Assembly: GCF_000186345.1 (NCBI RefSeq)
Contig: NC_014962.1
Coordinates: forward strand, 62,001 to 126,000
DNA length: 64,000 nt
DNA from: Isosphaera pallida ATCC 43644
GTDB lineage: Bacteria; Planctomycetota; Planctomycetia; Isosphaerales; Isosphaeraceae
Reading direction: 5' to 3'
Shown here piece after piece: positions 1 to 8,277 of this stretch. The notes under the pieces were generated by a model. That model saw only the letters and a program-made list of their open reading frames with translations. It searched no databases and was not told the origin of the DNA. Within the stretch, counting starts at the first letter, position 1; each line of letters begins with the position of its first letter. Made by a program: the position numbers and the translations under genes.

Positions 1-2
1 TC

Positions 3-518
3 AAAACCGATTCCCATTTCCGAACCAACATCCCCACCATCTCGGCGCTGGGCGATCTGATCGACGGGCCAATGCTGGCCCACAAGGCCGAAGAGGAGGG
101 AGTGGCGTTCGCCGAGTTGCTAGCAGGCAAGCCGGGCCACATCAATTACGACACGATTCCCGCCGTGATCTATACCTGGCCCGAAATGGCCAGCGTGGGG
201 ATCAACGAACAGCAAGCCCGCGAACGAGGCTACGACCTGGCGATCGGCAAATTCCCCTTCACCGCCAACGGCCGCGCCAAAGCGATGGATGAAACCGAGG
301 GGTTGGTCAAGATCATCGCCGACGCCAAAACCGACCGGGTTCTCGGGGTTCATATCATCGGCCCCCGCGCCTCGGACATGATTGCCGAAGCGGTGGCGGT
401 CATGGAATTCGGCGGCACCGCCGAGGACATCGCTCGCACCTGTCATGCCCACCCCACCCTCTCCGAAGCATTCAAGGAGGCGGCGCTGGCGGTCGATCGT
501 CGCGCGATTCACATCTGA
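3..518 (+). CDS. lpdA: Dihydrolipoyl dehydrogenase, C-terminal part (5' end outside window)
   Basis: Flavoprotein E3 subunit that reoxidises dihydrolipoamide in 2-oxoacid dehydrogenase complexes, passing electrons to NAD+. The reading frame is open from base 3, so the gene starts upstream of the window and only about 171 C-terminal codons are seen. Visible are the end of the NAD/FAD region ([17 protein letters not shown]), the start of the dimerisation domain ([14 protein letters not shown]) and the family C-terminal active-site stretch [15 protein letters not shown], whose His and Glu form the base pair contributed to the partner subunit. It converges on the dsbD-like gene, with a perfect inverted repeat between them. 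The other complex subunits are not in the window, so the complex cannot be assigned. Confidence 0.95.
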   Translation, partial: KTDSHFRTNIPTISALGDLIDGPMLAHKAEEEGVAFAELLAGKPGHINYDTIPAVIYTWPEMASVGINEQQARERGYDLAIGKFPFTANGRAKAMDETEGLVKIIADAKTDRVLGVHIIGPRASDMIAEAVAVMEFGGTAEDIARTCHAHPTLSEAFKEAALAVDRRAIHI

Positions 519-592
519 CGCCATGATGGATGACCGACTTGTTGGCTTAGTTGGGACGGTCATCCCACGACATGACGAGATGCGAAAAATAG

Positions 593-620
593 CCCACCCC
601 GGCGATCTCGCCGGGGTGGG
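593..620. terminator. Strong inverted repeat between convergent genes
   Basis: Arms CCCACCCCGGCGA and TCGCCGGGGTGGG are perfectly complementary over 13 bp with two bases between them. Read on the minus strand the hairpin is followed by CTATTTTTCGC, giving an intrinsic terminator for the dsbD-like gene that ends at 655. It may also stop lpdA transcription from the other side. Confidence 0.8.
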
Positions 621-654
621 ACGCCGGCTTGGCTCCATGAACCCCAGCCAGGGC

Positions 655-3525
655 TCAGCGAGCGGCGGTACGCGAGTCGCCGGCGGGGGTGGCGGTCCGA
701 GCAGCTTGAGCCTTGGCGCGGGCGTTTTTGAGGAAGTCCACAAAGACCTCCACCGACCTCTTGCCGCCGATCGAGTCAATGACCGTTTCGGTGACGGGGT
801 CCAACACCACATAGGTTGGGTTAGTTGTGGAACCGATCAGATTGACCATCAGCTCGAAGTTGCGTTCGGCGAGAGCTTGCTGCTGTTGGACGGTCAGGGA
901 GCCAATTGGCACCTTGTCGTTGTAGAGCGCGACCGTCACAAACTTCTTCATTTCCTCAACCACTGCCGGTTTGGGGAAGACCTCTCCCTCCATCGCGCGA
1001 CAGTTAGCGCACCAGACGCCAGTGAAGTCGATCAAGACCAGCTTGGATTCCTTACGGGCCCGCTCCAGAGCGGCCTGGTAGCTCATGCCCCACTCGACGC
1101 CGTGAAATTTGGTTTCCTCGCGTTCGGCCTGGTCGGGATCGGTCGAGGTCGCCTTCTTGGCTAATGCCTCGCCGCCGCCCGTAGACGCCCCCACGCCGCC
1201 GAAGCCGCCGCCGCGTTCGAGGTTAACATAGTCGGGAGGCAGCAGTCCCAGCGCGAAGAACTCGTAGGCTCGACTCCGCGGCGGAGCGCCAAAAAGGGCC
1301 GGGGCCAGATACAACGCGATGGCCAGAAATGCCGTGCCAAACACCAATCGTCCCGGACCAATCATCGGTTGTTCATAATCATATTTAGTGCGGAACATAC
1401 CCAAAAGGTACAATCCGCAAACCGCCGCCGTGACCGACCAGATGGCGATTAACGCATGCGCATTGAACCAGGCATCGCTTGGGTCGGGCACGAAGGCGAG
1501 TTCAACGTTGTTGACGAATTTGAACGCCGCTCCCAACTCTAGCAGACCGCCCACCACCTTGACGCTGTTCATCCAGTCGCCGCTTTTGGGCAGCGACTTG
1601 AGCAGCCCCGGTGCGATCGACAAGGCGAAGAACGGCAGGGCTACCACGGTCGAGAAAATCAACATGCCGAGGATCGGATAAAGGTACGATTCCCCCACGG
1701 CCGCGGCCACCAATAGCGCTCCGACGACTGGCGCGGTGCAGGTGAAGGAGGTAATCACGAGGGTCAGCGCCATGAACATCACGCCGACGACTCCGCCGAC
1801 CTGTTCGCCCCGCGAGGAAAGGTTGAGCAGCGAGCTGGGCAGTCTCAGCTCGAAGAGACCCAACAGGCTCAAACCAAACGCGATGAACATGACGGCGATG
1901 AAGCCATTGATCCAAGGATTGATGGCGATGTCCTGAAGCGCTTTGGCCCCGAACAGCACTGCTACCATGACGCCCAGGATGGTGAACATACCGATGATCG
2001 AGAGGCTGTAAGTCAGCGCTAAGCCGATAGCGCGCCCGCGGTTGGCTTCGCCTTGTTTGACGAAGAAGTTGACCGTGATCGGAATCATCGGCCAAACGCA
2101 GGGCATCGCCAGGGTGATCAGACCGCCGAAGATCGCCAGCAGCACGAACGGCACGATTCCCTGCTCGATCGCCTCGGTGACCTCGTTGCGACCAGTGACC
2201 GGCTTGGCGTCAGCGGCATTGTTGGCGTCAGCGGCATTGGATTGAGACCCCGCCGACAATGAGGTGTCAACGCCAGCCGCGGCGACGTTGGTGGTGGTTT
2301 GGGTGGCCGCGGCCGGGTTGGCTGTTGCCGTCACTGGCGCGGCTGCGCCGGCGGGCAGCACGGTCAGGACCGCCTCAGGTGCAGTCCAGCGTCCGGGACG
2401 AGTGCATTGATTCGCGTCGCAGAGTTGGTAATACGCTTGAACTTTGAGCGTCCGTTTGCCGGGCGGGGCGTCGGCGGGAATGCTCAGGGGAATGCGCCAG
2501 GTGACCCGACCCTCGTGGGTGGCGACGAACGGCAGGTCGGGAAACTGGGGGTCGGGTTTGGTTTCGGGCTGGGGATCGGCGGTCCAGTCGCCTACAACGG
2601 TCAGGCCGCCGGTATCGAAGAGATCCAGCGCGGTGAAGGGACCGTCGGCCTCGTCGGAGTTGTTGAGACCGTAGGCGTGCCAACCCTCGTCGAGTTCCAT
2701 CGTGATCTCGAAGTTTACGGTGGATCCGGGGGTGGCCTGAGCGGGGGTGACGTTGGTGGAGAGCCGAGCCTGGGACGGCTTGAAGAACGGTTTGTCGTCG
2801 GGTCGGCGGGGTTGCTTGGGCGAAGAGGCGTTGGAGGTGGTGTCCTCTTGAGGCGTGGTCGCTTGGTTGTCCGACGCCGCGGCGGTCAGAGCCGGCGCGG
2901 GGTTGGTGGCGGCGAGGATAGTCAGGGTAGCCGGTTCAAGGTTCCAGCGCCCTGGGCGCGAACAGGTATTGGGGTCGCAAAGTTGGTAATATGCCTGGAC
3001 TTGGATGGTTCGGGAACCCGGTTGGGCGTCCTCAGGGATGGTCAGGGGGATTGACCAAACAACCTGGTTTTCGTGGTATTCGACAAACTCGACTTCGGGG
3101 AAGTTAGGGTCTTTGGAGCGGTTGGGAGGCGGTTCGGCGGTCCACGGGCCCGCGATGTTCAGCCCGCCGGTGTTGAACAGGTCGAACTCGGTGGCACGGG
3201 GGCCTTCGTCGAATTGTTTGGGGGCGTAGGCGAAGATGTGCCAGGTGGGGGCGAGCTTGGCCTGGACTTGGAACTGGACAGTTTGACCTGGACGGGCTTC
3301 GGCGGGGACAATCTGGGTGGAGAAGACCGCTTCGGCCGGTTGGAACCGTTTGGAGGTTTCCTTTTGGCGAGGTTGGGGTTGGGAACCGTCGGGCGGCTGG
3401 TCCTGAGCTTGGAGACGACCGCTGGCAAGCGTCGCCGCGAGGAAGAGGAGCCCAAGGATTGTCGGAGCCGTGACGACTCGGACGCGGCCTCCGGTACCAC
3501 CACGCGACGGGGACAAAATCATCAT
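655..3525 (-). CDS. DsbD-like thiol:disulfide interchange protein with duplicated N-terminal domain
   Basis: Moves reducing equivalents from cytoplasmic thioredoxin across the membrane to periplasmic thiol proteins. About 956 residues from the chosen ATG at 3525, which has GGAGA nine bases upstream; the longer frame to 3681 lacks a good site. A signal peptide (to about residue 40, ending LQAQ) is followed by two homologous DsbD-alpha-like domains, each ending in a Cys pair (YYQLCDPNTC near 183, YYQLCDANQC near 370). The membrane part carries MPCVWPMIP (about 475) and TSFTCTAP (about 595), the family's paired transmembrane cysteines. A C-terminal thioredoxin domain has WCANC near 838. E. coli DsbD has one alpha domain, so the tandem copy is unusual. 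The linkers are rich in Ala, Thr and Pro. Confidence 0.92.
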   Translation of the reverse strand: MMILSPSRGGTGGRVRVVTAPTILGLLFLAATLASGRLQAQDQPPDGSQPQPRQKETSKRFQPAEAVFSTQIVPAEARPGQTVQFQVQAKLAPTWHIFAYAPKQFDEGPRATEFDLFNTGGLNIAGPWTAEPPPNRSKDPNFPEVEFVEYHENQVVWSIPLTIPEDAQPGSRTIQVQAYYQLCDPNTCSRPGRWNLEPATLTILAATNPAPALTAAASDNQATTPQEDTTSNASSPKQPRRPDDKPFFKPSQARLSTNVTPAQATPGSTVNFEITMELDEGWHAYGLNNSDEADGPFTALDLFDTGGLTVVGDWTADPQPETKPDPQFPDLPFVATHEGRVTWRIPLSIPADAPPGKRTLKVQAYYQLCDANQCTRPGRWTAPEAVLTVLPAGAAAPVTATANPAAATQTTTNVAAAGVDTSLSAGSQSNAADANNAADAKPVTGRNEVTEAIEQGIVPFVLLAIFGGLITLAMPCVWPMIPITVNFFVKQGEANRGRAIGLALTYSLSIIGMFTILGVMVAVLFGAKALQDIAINPWINGFIAVMFIAFGLSLLGLFELRLPSSLLNLSSRGEQVGGVVGVMFMALTLVITSFTCTAPVVGALLVAAAVGESYLYPILGMLIFSTVVALPFFALSIAPGLLKSLPKSGDWMNSVKVVGGLLELGAAFKFVNNVELAFVPDPSDAWFNAHALIAIWSVTAAVCGLYLLGMFRTKYDYEQPMIGPGRLVFGTAFLAIALYLAPALFGAPPRSRAYEFFALGLLPPDYVNLERGGGFGGVGASTGGGEALAKKATSTDPDQAEREETKFHGVEWGMSYQAALERARKESKLVLIDFTGVWCANCRAMEGEVFPKPAVVEEMKKFVTVALYNDKVPIGSLTVQQQQALAERNFELMVNLIGSTTNPTYVVLDPVTETVIDSIGGKRSVEVFVDFLKNARAKAQAARTATPAGDSRTAAR

Positions 3526-3792
3526 CGACCGCATTCTCCAAAGCCAAGGCGCAACATGTAAGGCGGGGCCGTCTGTCAAACGCGGCGGGGTTTTTCGGCT
3601 CCCGTTCGCAGTCCTCTCCAGGCAAGCTTGGTTCCGACAAGGCCGCCACTTGGGGAAGGATTCCAGAATCGCCCGGTTCATCCTAGGTGGTTGGCGGCCG
3701 GTTTGACAAGCGTTCGATCCGACGAGGAGTCGGAACGCCCAGCAGCCATTTTGCTTCGTCGTGGCGCTGACGCGGGTTCAGACCGACCTCGC

Positions 3793-5397
3793 CTAGATCT
3801 CCCAAATCCGCCGACCGGCCAGGAACATGGTCAGGAATCCATCCTCGCTGACCTTGAGGACCGGCCCGTGAAATGAGGCGGCCAGGGCCGCGGCGGTGCG
3901 GGCTCCTTCAACGGCGCGTGCTCCGGTGGGAAGATCAGGCGGGATTTTGAGGATCGCGCCGAAGGCGTGGAGCCGCCCTCGAAGGTCTGTGACGAACGCC
4001 CCATCGACCCGCGCCAGCGACTCCATCACCGCGCCGTCGAGTTGACTCAAGGTTTGATCCCTCACCAGATGGTGCAGGGTGCGTTTGGCGAGTTGCGAAG
4101 GGGGACGGCCAATCGGCATGGCGGTTTCGTTCTCCTCCTCGTCCTCCTCGTCGTGCTGAATGAGGTCGGAGACATCCACGAGGCGGGAGAGGGATTCGTC
4201 TGGGTCGCGCAACAGGACGAACAGGGCTCCGGAGCGTCCTTCGCTGAGGTTCAGCGCAGCGCGAAAGATGCGGGCGGCGAGGTCGGGTGGGTCGGTGGTT
4301 TGTTTGGCCTCGACCGCCTCGCGCCAGGCGGCGAACTTGGCGGGGATATCCAGCAGCCTCCAACGCGCGTCGCTGTAGGCGAAGGCCATGCTCCCCTGGT
4401 GGAAGACCTTAATTTCTTGAAACGGGGTCAGCACCACGCAGAGGTGGCCGTTGTGCAGGGTGGCTTTGGCGTGGGCGTGGTAGGGTTTGGGACAGGGCAG
4501 GTGATCGGGTAGGGGATCCTCGCCGTGAGCCTGGTCAGCCCAACGACGAATCTCGACCGGCCAGATTAGATCCCCTTCCCGATCCACTACGAAGACCGTG
4601 TTGATCCCGTCGCAGATGCGATGGAACCGCTTGAGGCTGGAAAGTCGGGCGGTGTAGGGTTGGGCGTCGGCGGGCTTGATCCGTTGCGGTGCGGTGGGGT
4701 CGTAGTCGGTGCCCAGCAGCAGCGCGCCGGTGGAAATGCGGCGATTCTCATAAGTTGAGAGGCCGGAAACCCGCAGCACCTCCAATGCCGAGGCGATTAC
4801 GTTGAGGCGAGACGGATCCAAGGCGTGGGCAACTACCAGATCCTCTAAGGCGTACCGGGAAAAGTCAGAGTCGGCCTGGGCAGTCGGATCGTAGATCGCC
4901 TGGAAGCGGGCGTGGATCAAGTGGACGATGGTTTGTAGCAACCGCCGTTCCGACTCCAAAAACGGAGCCGGAGCGCCGGGGTAGAAACGGTAGGAGGTGC
5001 GGAAGACGGTCAGGTTCATCGCCACCCCGTCCTCGTCGAGTTCGCAAAAACCGTAGCCGCGCGCCACGTCGTCGAACCGAATGAAGCTGCGGTCGTCCAC
5101 TTGTTCGAGCAGTCCCTCGGGGAAAAAGTGGTCGAGGAGCTGTCGAAACAGTTTTTGATAAAAGCCGACGAGCCGCGACAGCACGCGACCCCGCAATTGA
5201 GTGCCGCCGCCCAGACTCAGGTTCATCGGAGTGAATCGAGCGGACGCTTCGTCGTCACGCCAAGAGGGCGCGGCGGATTCGGGGGTGGCGGGTTGGGGGG
5301 AGGACTTCACCACGGAGACGCTCCGACTCGAGAGGGACAACGATTCCGGGTTCGGCGAGGAGAAAGGACCGCTGAGCGAATCCAGAGCGGCCAACAT
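3793..5397 (-). CDS. Diadenylate-cyclase-like (DisA_N-type) protein with two similar modules
   Basis: Predicted nucleotide-binding protein related to c-di-AMP synthases, 534 residues. The C-terminal part follows the DisA_N pattern: SGALFVLL at 389-396, a hydrophobic strand, VDGAFVTDLRGRLHAFGAIL at 464-483 containing the DGA motif, then GARTAAALAAS and VSEDGFLTMF. The second active-site motif RHR is not recognisable: GTRHR is replaced by a stretch around GAR at 492-500, so cyclase activity is uncertain. An upstream stretch repeats the pattern loosely (STGALLLG at 222-229, DGINTVFVVDREGDLIWPVEI near 263-283, an EIKVF strand near 328-332), so it may be a second DAC-like module or the sensor domain seen on some DAC proteins. 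An acidic loop (DEEDEEENE) lies between. No membrane segment is visible. No strong ribosome site precedes the start. Confidence 0.7.
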   Translation of the reverse strand: MLAALDSLSGPFSSPNPESLSLSSRSVSVVKSSPQPATPESAAPSWRDDEASARFTPMNLSLGGGTQLRGRVLSRLVGFYQKLFRQLLDHFFPEGLLEQVDDRSFIRFDDVARGYGFCELDEDGVAMNLTVFRTSYRFYPGAPAPFLESERRLLQTIVHLIHARFQAIYDPTAQADSDFSRYALEDLVVAHALDPSRLNVIASALEVLRVSGLSTYENRRISTGALLLGTDYDPTAPQRIKPADAQPYTARLSSLKRFHRICDGINTVFVVDREGDLIWPVEIRRWADQAHGEDPLPDHLPCPKPYHAHAKATLHNGHLCVVLTPFQEIKVFHQGSMAFAYSDARWRLLDIPAKFAAWREAVEAKQTTDPPDLAARIFRAALNLSEGRSGALFVLLRDPDESLSRLVDVSDLIQHDEEDEEENETAMPIGRPPSQLAKRTLHHLVRDQTLSQLDGAVMESLARVDGAFVTDLRGRLHAFGAILKIPPDLPTGARAVEGARTAAALAASFHGPVLKVSEDGFLTMFLAGRRIWEI

Positions 5398-5619
5398 TCC
5401 GTTGAGGGGCCGGCTTTCTGGTCATCCCAACGACATCCCGGCTTGGGGCCGATTCAGAGCCGCCGTATTCTAGGGGGTGGGTTGGATTTCGGCGAGACGA
5501 ACCGTCGGGGTCGTGTTGGTTTCCCCCGCGCCGGAGGGGACGAAGAGGAAAAGCGGTGTCCAGGGAGGTTGTCGTTCGATATAAACGACAAAAGGATGTT
5601 TGTTGTATAGGAGGTTGAT

Positions 5620-6405
5620 GTGGTTCGAGTTTATGAGATGCAAAACCCGCTCAGGACCGAAAAATACGTCCAAGGGCTCAAGGCGATCCGGTCCCGAGTG
5701 AGCGACGCGCATCGGCGGGTCTTCGTGGCCCACCACGCGGCCGTCAACCGCACCGCCACCGCCAAGCAGCTTGCGGCGCGGGCCAATCTGGGCGGGCATT
5801 CGGTGGTCAATTCGTTGTACGGCAAACTCGGCCACGCCCTTTGCGACGAGTTGGGCGTCACACCCGAGTTGCGGCCCAACCATAAGAATCGCTGGTGGTC
5901 GGTCTGGGCGCGGGGTTGGAGCGACTCGGAGGGCTTCGTCTGGCAAATGCTCCCGCAGGTCGCCGAAGCCTTGGAGAAGGTGGGGATCTGCGCGCCGGAA
6001 CGGGAGACATCGCTTCCCGAGGAGGTTGAAGCGCCTCCCGATCGGACCTTGACCGAAGGGGCGGTTCGTCAGATCACCGTCAATGCTTATGAGCGGTCCC
6101 GCCAGGCGGTCAGGAAGTGCAAGGAAAGGCACGGAACCGCCTGCGTGGTGTGCGGCTTCAATTTCGGAGTGGTGTATGGTCCCGTTGCGGAGGGGACGAT
6201 TCATGTTCATCATCTTCGACCGATTTCGGAGGTGGGGGCCGAATACATGGTGAATCCGGAGACCGATTTGGTGCCGGTATGCCCCAACTGCCATGTGGTT
6301 TTGCATTTGGGGATGGGGGGCGGATGCCGGAGCGTCGAAGAGGTGCGGCGGCTGATCGAAACCAACCGGCGGCGCTCCGAACCCAACGCGGCCGGCTCCC
6401 AGTGA
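5620..6405 (+). CDS. McrA-like HNH endonuclease
   Basis: Predicted DNA endonuclease of the HNH superfamily, 261 residues. The GTG start has AGGAGG five bases upstream. The C-terminal third carries a zinc-bound HNH module: CVVCGFNFG (first Cys pair), IHVHHLRPISE (catalytic HH), VNPETDLVPVCPNCHVVLH (Asn and second Cys pair). This resembles the domain of McrA-type modified-cytosine nucleases. The N-terminal half (about residues 20-110, RVFVAHHAAVNRTATAKQLAARANL) could be a helical DNA-recognition domain that often precedes this HNH type. There is no methyltransferase or other restriction subunit nearby, so it is an orphan. A role in restricting modified DNA is inference. Confidence 0.8.
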   Translation: MVRVYEMQNPLRTEKYVQGLKAIRSRVSDAHRRVFVAHHAAVNRTATAKQLAARANLGGHSVVNSLYGKLGHALCDELGVTPELRPNHKNRWWSVWARGWSDSEGFVWQMLPQVAEALEKVGICAPERETSLPEEVEAPPDRTLTEGAVRQITVNAYERSRQAVRKCKERHGTACVVCGFNFGVVYGPVAEGTIHVHHLRPISEVGAEYMVNPETDLVPVCPNCHVVLHLGMGGGCRSVEEVRRLIETNRRRSEPNAAGSQ

Positions 6406-6443
6406 GGCGGCGCGATTTTCGCGGGAGCGCGCGTCTCTGCGTG

Positions 6444-8084
6444 TCATTCAGGACGGGGACCGATCGGAAACGGTTTGAGTTGGCGGCGGAACAAAGTGAG
6501 TTCTAGGGTACGGACGACCCGGCCTCGCTGGGTCGCCGTAACGCGGCCCAGTGGTTCGAACGCCTCGAAGTAGGGGGCGTAGGCATTTCGTTCCTGATCG
6601 GTTCGGGAGGACTCCGAAACAAGGACGCCGTCGCGGCCTAGGGTGGCGTTGGGGTCGTTCCAGAAAACGAAGCCGCGGGCGTCGTGGTCATGAAAACAGG
6701 TGACTTCTAGATCGCCTCCCGAGGCGAGAGCGAGATGGCCGGCGCTGAACCAACGGCGGGTGAACCAGAAAACGCGGTCGGGGTCGGCCAGTCCCCGGGC
6801 GCGGAGTTGGGCGGCGACCTGGGGATAACCAACGTGGTCGGCGAGAGGGTCGAGTCGTCCCAGCGGCAAAGGAGTCCAGCGGGCTTGTACGATCGCCACT
6901 CCCATGACGACCGCCCAGGCGGCGAGCGCGGCGGTGAGAAGTCGTCGGGTGCGGACGGGGTGGGTGGCCCAACGGCGGTCGGTCCAACGTCCGGCCAGGG
7001 GGACCAGACTCAGCCAGCCGATCATGGTCCAGTGGGGCAGAATCGGCTTGACGCAGGCCAACATCAGGAAAAACCCGATTACCACCGCCGCGAGACAGAG
7101 AAGAAGCGTGTCCAGCGAGTCGGGGGGGCGTCCCGTCGTCGGGGGACCTGGAGAAGGCTCGGGATTGTTGGATGTCAAAGGTGGGGATGTGAGCGCGCGG
7201 GGATTGGCTTTGAGTTCACGCAGGGTTGCGGCCGCGGCAGTCAGAAGAACCGCGAGCATCCAGGGGAAGAGGTAGGCGGCGAGTCCCGCCAGGGCCAGTC
7301 CCAGGGCGTCGGGTCTGAGGCTGGTCCAACCGACCGCGCGCCCTCCCTGGAAGGCGAACGAGACCCAGCCGTGGACGGCGTTCCAACCCAGGGTCGGGGA
7401 AAACGCGATCAGCCCCCCGAGCGCAAAGAGCAAGGGGCCCCGAAGGTTGCGGGCCACCAGCGCGCGGGCGCGCGTGTCGCACATCAGCCAGAGGACCACC
7501 CCCAGCGGGAGGGCCGCGGCGATGTACTTGGAGAGCAGCGCGCCACCCCAGGCGAGTCCCGCGACCAACCAAACGCCATGACGTTCGGGCTGCTCCTGAA
7601 CGGCCGCCAGACGATCGAGCATCGCCAACCAGAAGAAGGCGAACGGGCCGTCGGGCAGCGCGAAGAGGCCGGAGGCTCCGCCGTAGTAGCCGATCGCGTT
7701 GAGCCAGACCGCCGCCGCGAACCCGGCCCGCGCTCCCCAACGCCGCGCTGTCAGTCGATACATCAGCCAGGTCGTCGCCGCGAACAGGAGCACGAACCCC
7801 AGACGCAATCCCAAGAGGGAACGCGGGTCGCCCCAGAGTTCCAATCCCAGGCGGCCCAGCCAGCCCAACATGGGCGGATGATCGAAGTAGCTCCAATCGA
7901 GGTGCCAGGCGTAAAGCACGTGGTACGCCTCGTCGTTACCCGGCCCGACGGTCGCCGCGGCGACCAGGCGAACCACCAGGGTCGCGGCGATCAGCGCGAG
8001 CGCGCCGCGCTGGAACCGTGCCTCGGTTTTGGTCTTGGTCTTCGAGTTCGACTCGCAGCGAGGTTGCATGGGGACCGATTCCAT
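6444..8084 (-). CDS. Glycosyltransferase family 39-like membrane protein
   Basis: Predicted polyprenyl-phosphate-dependent glycosyltransferase (PMT/ArnT type) that would add a sugar to lipid, protein or glycan at the outer face of the inner membrane. 546 residues with about ten hydrophobic segments. Near the N-terminus, after the first membrane helix, lies PGNDEAYHVLYAWHLDWSY with the acidic pair expected in the first periplasmic loop, followed by FDHPPMLGWLGR, typical of the PMT_2 group. The extreme N-terminus is charged and repetitive (SKTKTKTE). A soluble C-terminal domain follows the last helix. The next gene on this strand, the SpoIIE phosphatase, lies about 190 bp upstream, so co-transcription is possible but not shown. 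The acceptor is unknown. An ATG at 8069 is an alternative start. Confidence 0.85.
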   Translation of the reverse strand: MESVPMQPRCESNSKTKTKTEARFQRGALALIAATLVVRLVAAATVGPGNDEAYHVLYAWHLDWSYFDHPPMLGWLGRLGLELWGDPRSLLGLRLGFVLLFAATTWLMYRLTARRWGARAGFAAAVWLNAIGYYGGASGLFALPDGPFAFFWLAMLDRLAAVQEQPERHGVWLVAGLAWGGALLSKYIAAALPLGVVLWLMCDTRARALVARNLRGPLLFALGGLIAFSPTLGWNAVHGWVSFAFQGGRAVGWTSLRPDALGLALAGLAAYLFPWMLAVLLTAAAATLRELKANPRALTSPPLTSNNPEPSPGPPTTGRPPDSLDTLLLCLAAVVIGFFLMLACVKPILPHWTMIGWLSLVPLAGRWTDRRWATHPVRTRRLLTAALAAWAVVMGVAIVQARWTPLPLGRLDPLADHVGYPQVAAQLRARGLADPDRVFWFTRRWFSAGHLALASGGDLEVTCFHDHDARGFVFWNDPNATLGRDGVLVSESSRTDQERNAYAPYFEAFEPLGRVTATQRGRVVRTLELTLFRRQLKPFPIGPRPE

Positions 8085-8277
8085 TCGCTCGGCTCGGCGC
8101 GACGCTCACAGCGCGGGCTCCAGGTGGCTGGGACGCTCGCGGGGGATCGTGGTCCGAGTTCCGCCTCGAACGCGACTTGCGGTGGTCGCGCGGGTTGGTT
8201 GTCCCAAAACCGGCGTTTTTCGCAAGCCCAAACGTGGTGGGGATGAGCGAGGAGGCGTGGCAGCCCACGATCCCGTC

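Noticed and set aside
120-812. 230-codon frame on the minus strand over the lpdA end and terminator
   Set aside because: It lies opposite a well-supported dihydrolipoyl dehydrogenase end and shows no known motifs; it is a shadow of GC-rich coding sequence.
2299-3054. 251-codon frame opposite the DsbD-like gene
   Set aside because: Gly/Val/Arg-rich translation typical of antisense of high-GC genes; the real frame has Cys motifs and domain repeats.
6735-8246. 503-codon frame opposite the GT39 gene
   Set aside because: Low-complexity Gln/Gly/Arg-rich translation with no domain; the minus-strand frame has membrane helices and PMT motifs.
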